Below, piece by piece: positions 1 to 5,851 of a stretch of 35,078 nucleotides of DNA. The first letter of the stretch is position 1, and every line of letters starts with the position of its first letter. Below the pieces are notes generated by a model that did no database searches, was not told where the DNA came from, and saw nothing but the letters and a program-made list of their open reading frames with translations. This DNA comes from Bdellovibrionaceae bacterium UBA6776 (GTDB taxonomy: Bacteria; Bdellovibrionota; Bdellovibrionia; Bdellovibrionales; UBA1609). The translations under genes were made by a program, and so were the position numbers. Location of the stretch: NCBI GenBank assembly GCA_002453155.1, contig DKGG01000040.1, positions 1-35,078 on the forward strand, written 5' to 3'.

Positions 1-91
1 CGGAGTTTCCGTAAGCGCCTTCGCTCTCACTCCTCGAAATTGGATGTTTGAAATGGGTTCTTGTTTTTCTTCAAGTTGTCCAAAATTTTCG

Positions 92-111
92 AACAGTTCT
101 TAAGAACTGTT
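92..111. repeat. Perfect 20-base palindrome
   Basis: The ten bases AACAGTTCTT at 92-101 are followed directly by their exact reverse complement at 102-111. There is no loop and no T-run on either side, so it looks more like a dimeric protein binding site than an intrinsic terminator. No neighbouring gene start tells which promoter it would control. Confidence 0.55.
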
Positions 112-241
112 TCAGGAGGAGTCGCGTTAGGAATTCTCTTCAGAAGTTTCCACCCCATCTCTATGACGCAAACTTTTCTAGGCACTACAAACTTGAATGT
201 CCATAACCCTTGCAACTCCCAAAATACGAGCAACGAAGTCC

Positions 242-379
242 TCAATTCTTATTTCTATTTAATATCTTTGGAGATGGACACACCCTTCCTTGGGTTCTAC
301 CGGCATTTGCCTTTCGGCAAAACGCATCCTGCTTGCTGGAGGTCCTCCTCCATAGATATTAAATAGAAATAAGAATTGA
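242..379 (-). repeat. Palindromic element, copy a (type B core, reads on minus strand)
   Basis: Outer arms 242-267 and 354-379 are exact reverse complements over 26 bases, with five more pairs further in after one mismatch. Read on the minus strand the core contains GACCTCCAGCAAGCAGGATG, a hairpin with stem TTTGCC/GGCAAA, then ACCC/GGGT closing a short loop. The same core occurs at 23.9 and 25.9 kb with different outer arms. The exact arms suggest this copy is young or its stem is under selection. Confidence 0.85.
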
Positions 380-435
380 AGAATTCACTGTTCAAAAAGA
401 TTCAAGGGATTCTTTGTTTGCCCGAAACCTGTGCC

Positions 436-1680
436 TCACAAAAAGAAGCTAACCACGCAGGCCGTGGAAAAACAGGCCAAGCTTCCGGCCACAATGGATC
501 TCATTCCCAGCATGGCAATGTCTTGGCGGCGGCTGGGCGCGATGCCGCCAATGCCCCCCAATTGAATGGCAATGGAAGAAAAGTTCGCAAATCCACAAAG
601 GGCATAACTTAAAAGTGTGATCGAGCGCTCAGAAAACTGTGAAGAGATTTCTGCCAAATGCACATAGGCAAAAAACTCATTCAAAACAACTTTTTCTCCC
701 AGCAAAGACCCTGCGGTAAAGATCTCGCTGTAGGGAATTCCCATCAACCACGCCAACGGAGAAAATCCATAACCCAAAATCATCTGCAAAGTGAGATCCG
801 GAGAAACCAAACCCAGCACTCCATTGACCAATGCAATCAACGCAATAAAGGCCAAAAGCATGGCGCCCACATTCAGCGCTAGCTGAAGTCCATCGGACGC
901 CCCTGATGCCGCCGCATCAATCACATTGGCATGGCAAGACTTGTTGGCTGACTTGGGAAGTCCGGTGGCGGTTTCGCTGACTTCGGTTTCAGGAATCAAA
1001 ATCTTTGCAAACAACAAAGCCGCAGGTGCACTCAGTACACTGGCTGTGAGCAAGTGTCCCGCAATGTCTGGAATGCGATCGCGAAGAAGCCCCACGTAAG
1101 CTGCCAGTACTCCTCCAGCCACAGTGGCCATTCCTCCCGACATCACACAGAAAAGTTCCGAGCGGGTCATCTTTTCCACAAAAGGTTTGATCACCAAGGG
1201 GGCTTCGGTTTGACCTACAAAAATATTGGAGGCCGCAGAAAGAGTTTCTGCTCCGGATGTCTTCATGGATTTTTGCATCACCCAAGCGGTACCGCGAATC
1301 ACCCATTGCATGATGCGCAGGTGATAAAGCACAGACATCAGCGAAGCCATAAAGACTATGGTGGGAAGCACTTGAAGAGCCAAAATGTAGCCGGATTTTT
1401 TGGTGTCCATCATATCTCCAAATAAAAATTTGGAACCTTCTAAGGTGTAATTCAAAACCGCATTGATGGCTAAGCTGGTCCACTCAAATAAAAATCGCAA
1501 AGGACCGTCGATTCCCAAGGCGGGAATGCCCAAGACCAAAATGCAGAGGGAAAACTGCAATCCAAAGCCCCAGATCACCAAGCGCCAGTTCACACGCTCG
1601 CGGTGGGAAGACAGCAAATAGGCAATGGAGGTGAATACCAAAAGGCCCAGAAGAGGAATCAATCTTTCCATAGGTTTCAT
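436..1680 (-). CDS. NupC-type concentrative nucleoside transporter
   Basis: This predicted inner-membrane protein of 414 residues belongs to the concentrative nucleoside transporter family, which imports nucleosides with H+ or Na+. The family signature GQTEAPL is at residues 156-162, preceded by SAASNIFV, and the second substrate-site region GFANFSSIAIQLGGIGGIAP is near the C-terminus. Length matches the bacterial family (about 400 residues). Hydrophobic helices run through the whole protein, and it ends in a last membrane segment. The ATG at 1680 has no strong ribosome site; a second ATG three codons in is possible. It is a single gene, with the divergent secreted-protein gene at 1881 on the other side. 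In a predator it would fit uptake of prey nucleosides, which is inference. Cation choice cannot be read by eye. Confidence 0.93.
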   Translation of the reverse strand: MKPMERLIPLLGLLVFTSIAYLLSSHRERVNWRLVIWGFGLQFSLCILVLGIPALGIDGPLRFLFEWTSLAINAVLNYTLEGSKFLFGDMMDTKKSGYILALQVLPTIVFMASLMSVLYHLRIMQWVIRGTAWVMQKSMKTSGAETLSAASNIFVGQTEAPLVIKPFVEKMTRSELFCVMSGGMATVAGGVLAAYVGLLRDRIPDIAGHLLTASVLSAPAALLFAKILIPETEVSETATGLPKSANKSCHANVIDAAASGASDGLQLALNVGAMLLAFIALIALVNGVLGLVSPDLTLQMILGYGFSPLAWLMGIPYSEIFTAGSLLGEKVVLNEFFAYVHLAEISSQFSERSITLLSYALCGFANFSSIAIQLGGIGGIAPSRRQDIAMLGMRSIVAGSLACFSTACVVSFFL

Positions 1681-1880
1681 TCATACGAAAGATCGATGGG
1701 GGCAGCAAATGGAAACTGTCTCAGAATGAGTGAGTCATTTTGAGACACATTCTTTTAAGTTCTTGAAATCAGTTGGGTGCGGCAAAAGCGTTTTAAAAAG
1801 ACTCATTTTTTAGGGAGGGAGGGCTCAGTCCTTAAGGCATAATAGGGAAAAGCCGAAAAGCTTTTGTAAGGGGTCTATAT

Positions 1881-3398
1881 ATGAAGAACACATTTTTCAA
1901 ACAAGGGGTTTGCTCGTTAACCCTTTTGACATTTCTTTATTCACCCTATGGGTTTGCTGTAAAACCATCCCAGTGCAAACAGGACTCGAAGAAACTGCAA
2001 GACCAGGCCCGGGGAATGGGCCAGGCTGCGGCGGCCCAACAAGGAGTGGCAGCCAAGGCTGTGGGGCAGAGTGTTGCGGGGTCCAATCAGATCGAAAGAG
2101 AAAGTGGAACTTTAAAGAACTTTGGAAATGCTTCCGGAAATCACAGTACGGCGACCGCTGATGAAGTTGCAAAGCTGAGAGAGCAGTGTCAAAAGGCCTG
2201 TGACCCTGGAAGTGCAGAAGATGAAAATGGCGATAACAAAAAAGAAAGTGAGCGGGCTCAGATCGAACAGGAAAAAAATCAGTGTGAGCAAGAAATCGCA
2301 AAGGTCGAAGAAGAATTGCGAAAGTCTGCCAACGAAGCCTACAAAAGTGCGGACCAAGCAGGCCAATCTCAACAGGCCGCTCAAAGTGGAAGTCAACCTG
2401 GAAACAATGACAGCAGCGGTGGAATGGGCGGCATGGGCGCCGGTCTGCTCGGCGCGGCCTTGGGTGCAGGTTTGGCCATGATGATGATGAAAAAGAAAGA
2501 CAAAAAAGACGAAGCGCTTTTTTCTGCCGATGGAACTGTAAACTGTAAAGCTAATGGCGCTGTGGCCTACAGCGATTGCAACGACTATTTCCTTGAGCAA
2601 TGTAAAACCGATTCCACATCTGCGGTGTGTAAGCAATTTACCGGACGCTACTGTTCGACCTCGACAACAGCAAGTAGCTCTAACCCCGACTTGATTCAAA
2701 ACGTGAACACTTCCGAATCAGGAGTGATCATTGCCAGCAAAGAAGACAAAGACATCAAGGGCGAAGGAATGGGATCGCAATTTTGCTTTAAAAGCCAAGC
2801 CACTGAATATTGTGCCAGCTCTGGACGTGAAAACTGTCCCAGCTGTTTGCAATTGGAAGCCAACAAATCTGCGGCCTGTGATTCCAATCCTGCGCTTTGC
2901 ATGCTTCAACACGATCCGCAAACCATTCAAAATGCAAAGAACTCTTGTCCAACAGATCCGATGTTTTCCAATCCCACCTACACCTCTGGTGGAGGATCCA
3001 CTGTGCCTGGGGGCGGGGGACTTGAAGATCCAATTCTTCCCAACCAATATGCATCTTCTGAAGGAAGCACCAACGAAACCGCAACAGGAAATCAAGCGAC
3101 CACTTCAGGTGTAAGCATTGCTTCCGTTGGGGGTGGCGGAGGATCGATGGGATTTGTTTCCAGTGGTGAAGCCAATCCAGATACAGAGTCTTCCTGGGAC
3201 AGCTACCGTTCGCGAAGGTCCAGTCGATCTTCTTACGGAAGCGGTTCGGTAGGTCGCAGTGGTTCAGGGTCTCGAGGCTCTGACACCCGGGCGCCCTCCA
3301 ATTATGGGAGCGCCGTGGGTCCAAGTTTATTTTCTGTCAGTACAGATTTGATTCAAGGCAAATGTGCTTTGGGCCAATTGGCTCATTGCTCAAGATAA
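1881..3398 (+). CDS. Secreted Cys-, Gly- and Ser-rich protein of unknown function
   Basis: I do not recognise a family for this 505-residue protein. It begins with a likely signal peptide (residues 1-26, a hydrophobic stretch after MKNTFFKQG, ending GFA). Next come an Ala/Gln-rich segment, a charged coiled-coil-like Glu/Lys stretch (about 110-150) and a Gly/Met/Ala-rich hydrophobic run ending in MMMMKKKDKK (about 175-208) that could span a membrane. A region with many scattered cysteines follows (about 220-350). The tail is rich in Gly, Ser and Arg with repeated RSSRSS-like blocks. AAGGGG lies seven bases before the ATG. The last 16 bases overlap the convergent protease gene. The cysteines suggest disulfides outside the cytoplasm; a surface or envelope role is a guess. 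Confidence 0.85.
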   Translation: MKNTFFKQGVCSLTLLTFLYSPYGFAVKPSQCKQDSKKLQDQARGMGQAAAAQQGVAAKAVGQSVAGSNQIERESGTLKNFGNASGNHSTATADEVAKLREQCQKACDPGSAEDENGDNKKESERAQIEQEKNQCEQEIAKVEEELRKSANEAYKSADQAGQSQQAAQSGSQPGNNDSSGGMGGMGAGLLGAALGAGLAMMMMKKKDKKDEALFSADGTVNCKANGAVAYSDCNDYFLEQCKTDSTSAVCKQFTGRYCSTSTTASSSNPDLIQNVNTSESGVIIASKEDKDIKGEGMGSQFCFKSQATEYCASSGRENCPSCLQLEANKSAACDSNPALCMLQHDPQTIQNAKNSCPTDPMFSNPTYTSGGGSTVPGGGGLEDPILPNQYASSEGSTNETATGNQATTSGVSIASVGGGGGSMGFVSSGEANPDTESSWDSYRSRRSSRSSYGSGSVGRSGSGSRGSDTRAPSNYGSAVGPSLFSVSTDLIQGKCALGQLAHCSR

Positions 3399-4237
3399 GG
3401 TTTTACCTGTTTGATCAAAGTGACGTCTTCGCCGCGACAGCCATCATCAGCGCATCGGTTTGAGCGGCGACATCCATTTTCGTAGACGTAGTCTCTTTCG
3501 CCACGAACCAAAATTCCTTCCACAGCACCGGTTTCGGTGTTGAACACAGCGGAACCTGAATTGCCACCATAGGTGTCGAGGTTTGCAACCAAATGTTGGT
3601 CCAAAACTCGGCGCACATTTGCACCGCCAGAAACTTTTGTTGGAAGTCCAGAGGGATGTCCAATTACGGTGAGTCCAGTTCCAGGAACGGCTGTTTCAGG
3701 ACTTAGATTGAGAGGTTCGTGATTCACCACAGGGCGGTCCAATTTTACAACGGCGAAGTCTTCGCCACCGGAATTTTGCACAGAGTGGATCAGAGTCTTA
3801 CATGTGTAAACATTTGATGAGGGAACCGAGGTGGCGCGAATTCCGGCCACTCCACGTTCAAAGCCAAAGACAAAGCGAGTGTTGCTGCATGCACTTTGAG
3901 AGGAAATGCAATGTCCCGCGGTCACCATGGTATCTGGTGCCACAAGAAATCCCGAGCAAAATGCGGCAGAGTTTTGATCGTAAAAGGGCTCATCTGTACA
4001 TAGACCGTAGGCACGTCCAATGGGGCTGTCTGCGATGTGAGTGATGGCGCCTTCTTCACGAAGATCGCTGGGTCTCATCAGTGCGACAGTGGAGTGAGCC
4101 AGCGAGATCATCATGGGATCTTGAACTTGGTACATGTCGAGGCGGTTGTCTTCTCCGTAAATGACTTTGGCGGAGTAGTCATTCGCCAATGCCGTTGTTG
4201 ATAGAAAAATCAACAAAGTGATACAGGTGCGAATCAT
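3383..4237 (-). CDS. Secreted trypsin/V8-like serine protease (S1 family)
   Basis: This exported endopeptidase of 284 residues has an N-terminal signal peptide (residues 1-18, ending ALA). The catalytic triad is visible: His109 in VTAGHC, Asp160 in EDFAVVKLD, Ser227 in GGNSGSAVF. The context around the serine (GGNSGS) and the early Cys-X-GFLVAPD strand resemble the V8/glutamyl endopeptidase branch. Several cysteines in the C-terminal part (NGCRRSNRCADDGC) probably form disulfides. A strong ribosome site AAGGAGGG precedes the ATG by seven bases, and a hairpin at 4264-4286 lies just upstream. Such proteases are abundant in Bdellovibrio relatives and are thought to digest prey; a role here is inference. 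Its 3' end overlaps the convergent unknown gene by 16 bases. Confidence 0.93.
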   Translation of the reverse strand: MIRTCITLLIFLSTTALANDYSAKVIYGEDNRLDMYQVQDPMMISLAHSTVALMRPSDLREEGAITHIADSPIGRAYGLCTDEPFYDQNSAAFCSGFLVAPDTMVTAGHCISSQSACSNTRFVFGFERGVAGIRATSVPSSNVYTCKTLIHSVQNSGGEDFAVVKLDRPVVNHEPLNLSPETAVPGTGLTVIGHPSGLPTKVSGGANVRRVLDQHLVANLDTYGGNSGSAVFNTETGAVEGILVRGERDYVYENGCRRSNRCADDGCRGEDVTLIKQVKPYLEQ

Positions 4238-4263
4238 GGGTGTTCCCTCCTTGGAATGATAAG

Positions 4264-4286
4264 TCCAGTTCCATCCTGGAACTGGA
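4264..4286. promoter_or_regulatory. Perfect 9-base-pair hairpin upstream of the protease gene
   Basis: TCCAGTTCC at 4264-4272 and GGAACTGGA at 4278-4286 are exact complements around a five-base loop. It lies 27 bases before the protease ATG and just ahead of its ribosome site, so it would be in the 5' untranslated region or act as an operator. No U-run follows on the minus strand, which argues against a terminator. Confidence 0.5.
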
Positions 4287-4515
4287 TCTTTAGATTAAGC
4301 GATGTGTGAGCCGGGCAGTATGAAAGTTATTTTTATCGATAAGAATTTAGTCGATGGTCAAATCCAGTCTAGGAAGGAATTTCCGGGGGTGGGGTTCGTT
4401 TTATGGATCTATTTTCGAGCCGCAAGCAATGGATGCCTTTGAACTCTCGTTTAATTCAAGGATCATTTCTTGATAAAGGATTCAACGACATCCTGCGGAT
4501 GATCTCGAATTTTTT

Positions 4516-4633
4516 TTCAATCCAGAGATCCTAAAAATTAGACCTCAAGGAAACAGGATGTGCTTTGTCCGAAGAACAAAGACATGTGAGCCCATGGATG
4601 GGCGCGTCTGCTTTTTAGGATCTCTGGATTGAA
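4516..4633 (+). repeat. Palindromic element, copy b (type A core)
   Basis: Outer arms 4516-4537 and 4612-4633 are exact reverse complements over 22 bases. Inside, AGACCTCAAGGAAACAGGAT opens the core. A first hairpin has the stem CTTTGT/ACAAAG and a second has GCCCAT/ATGGGC. In the other type A copies the second hairpin is GTCCAT/ATGGAC, so one base pair has changed on both sides together. The copy sits about 430 bases upstream of HNH gene 1. Confidence 0.87.
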
Positions 4634-5062
4634 GAAAAGTTCCAAGAGACTTCGCAATGAGATTAAATATTTATCTTATGAGATTCTCTAAACAGTCATG
4701 CCAGTCTGACCTGGTTGTGTGTCCTCCCGCTGGGACTTCATAAATCTTTTTGAACTCAGTGATTCACGTGGAGGAATGACATCAAAATTTCCGAGCGCTC
4801 ACTAAGCATTGCAGCATCAGATTTACTTTTTTAAAAATATATTTTGACAGGGTTTAAGAGGTAAAACCTCACATTCAAAATTAAAACAAAAAGATTTTCC
4901 GAAGGGCCAAAATCGTCTCTAAACGCCTTTCTACAGGCATTTTCGAAAGGTTTCGGCAAGGACCTCGCCCTTTTTGTAAGTAGACTGTGAAGACCAATTT
5001 AGGACTTAAAAATCAAAAAATAAATCTTGTGATATGTTCTCTGAAAACAAAAAGGAAATGTC

Positions 5063-5851
5063 ATGAATCTTCACCTCGAATTGCTTGAACTTCGAAAAAC
5101 GGAAAAGCGAATCACTTCCAAAATCCTAGATAAGCTTCAAGAAATGGAAAACTGCAAAGGCTATTTAAAGTCTGGGTACTCTTCTCTTTTTGATTACTTA
5201 GTCCGTGGACTCGGTTACTCGGAGGCCACGGCCTACCAAAGACAGGCGTGCGTACGCCTTGCCCGTGAAATTCCAGAAATCAAACAAAAAATAGACAATG
5301 GAATTTTAAGCTTGACCGCCGTATCCACTGCGTACAAACACCTTCGCCGCAAACCCCTTGATGAAAAACGAAGCACACTTAAGAAACTAGAAAACAAATC
5401 CACAAGAGATGTAAAACGAATGTTTTTAGAACCAATGAAGCCTCTCAAAGTTAAAAAGTCTGAGTATTCGGACAAAGTTTGCCTGAGGTTGGAATTAACC
5501 CATGAGCAAAACAATAGACTGGAACGTTTAAAAGCATTGAAATCTCACAAATGGGATCTAGAGGGCCTTTTGGTCGAATGGATCGACAAAGAATTGAAAA
5601 GCTATGAGAACATCAAATTCAAGCGTTCGAGTTCCAAGAATCCCCGCCAAATTTCCAACCGCTTGAGAAATTATGTGTTAAAGAAAGCTGGCTACAAATG
5701 CCAGTTTCCGGGATGCGAGTCGAAACATTTTCTACAAGTCGACCACATTTTTCCTGTGAAAATTGGGGGAGATCAACGGCAAAGCAACCTTCAAGTGCTT
5801 TGTGCCCAACACAACCAATGGAAAGGGTCTAAGTTTTCTATGCCAAATTAA
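5063..5851 (+). CDS. HNH endonuclease domain protein, paralogue 1
   Basis: This 262-residue protein ends in an HNH nuclease domain: Cys213/Cys218 and Cys247/His250 as likely zinc ligands, VDHI with His228, and NLQVLC with Asn242. The N-terminal 180 residues are helical and charged, with a GYSSLFDYL...GYSEATAYQR pattern. This recalls the layout of DUF222-HNH proteins of the mycobacterial 13E12 repeat family (pattern resemblance only). It is clearly paralogous to the protein at 24299-25099 along its full length, and the two upstream regions also look alike. The ATG follows AAGGAAATGTC. The stop TAA shares TTAA with the convergent tamA-like gene. A palindromic element lies upstream. A DNA-nicking or cutting role is expected from the fold; the target is unknown. 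Confidence 0.88.
   Translation: MNLHLELLELRKTEKRITSKILDKLQEMENCKGYLKSGYSSLFDYLVRGLGYSEATAYQRQACVRLAREIPEIKQKIDNGILSLTAVSTAYKHLRRKPLDEKRSTLKKLENKSTRDVKRMFLEPMKPLKVKKSEYSDKVCLRLELTHEQNNRLERLKALKSHKWDLEGLLVEWIDKELKSYENIKFKRSSSKNPRQISNRLRNYVLKKAGYKCQFPGCESKHFLQVDHIFPVKIGGDQRQSNLQVLCAQHNQWKGSKFSMPN

Larger units (their letters stand above)
1..435. other. Left-edge intergenic stretch without a convincing gene
   Basis: This stretch holds a perfect 20-base palindrome at 92-111 and a palindromic element at 242-379. A minus-strand open frame (245 to 27, 72 codons, TTG start lying in the arm of the repeat, no clear ribosome site) has a somewhat protein-like C-terminal half but no family I recognise, so I do not call it. 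A plus-strand frame open from base 2 to a stop at 101-103 could be the tail of a gene lying to the left, but nothing supports it. Confidence 0.5.
4238..5062. other. Intergenic stretch between protease and HNH gene 1
   Basis: This 825-base stretch holds a hairpin at 4264-4286, palindromic element copy b at 4516-4633 and AT-rich sequence towards HNH gene 1. It also holds a small GAGGT/ACCTC hairpin near 4857-4870. A stretch at 4788-4825 resembles 24260-24297, which abuts the end of HNH gene 2. I see no gene here. Confidence 0.6.

Noticed and set aside
27..245. Minus-strand open frame of 72 codons
   Set aside because: TTG start within the arm of a palindromic element, no ribosome site, no known family, and a competing frame on the other strand.
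242..379. Ordinary intrinsic terminators as the explanation of the palindromes
   Set aside because: The loops contain a conserved core of about 70 bases with its own hairpins, T-runs are missing, and several copies lie in tandem far from gene ends.
4853..4858. TTGACA as a -35 element for HNH gene 1
   Set aside because: No -10 sequence at the right distance (next bases are CCTCAC), and it lies more than 200 bases from the start.
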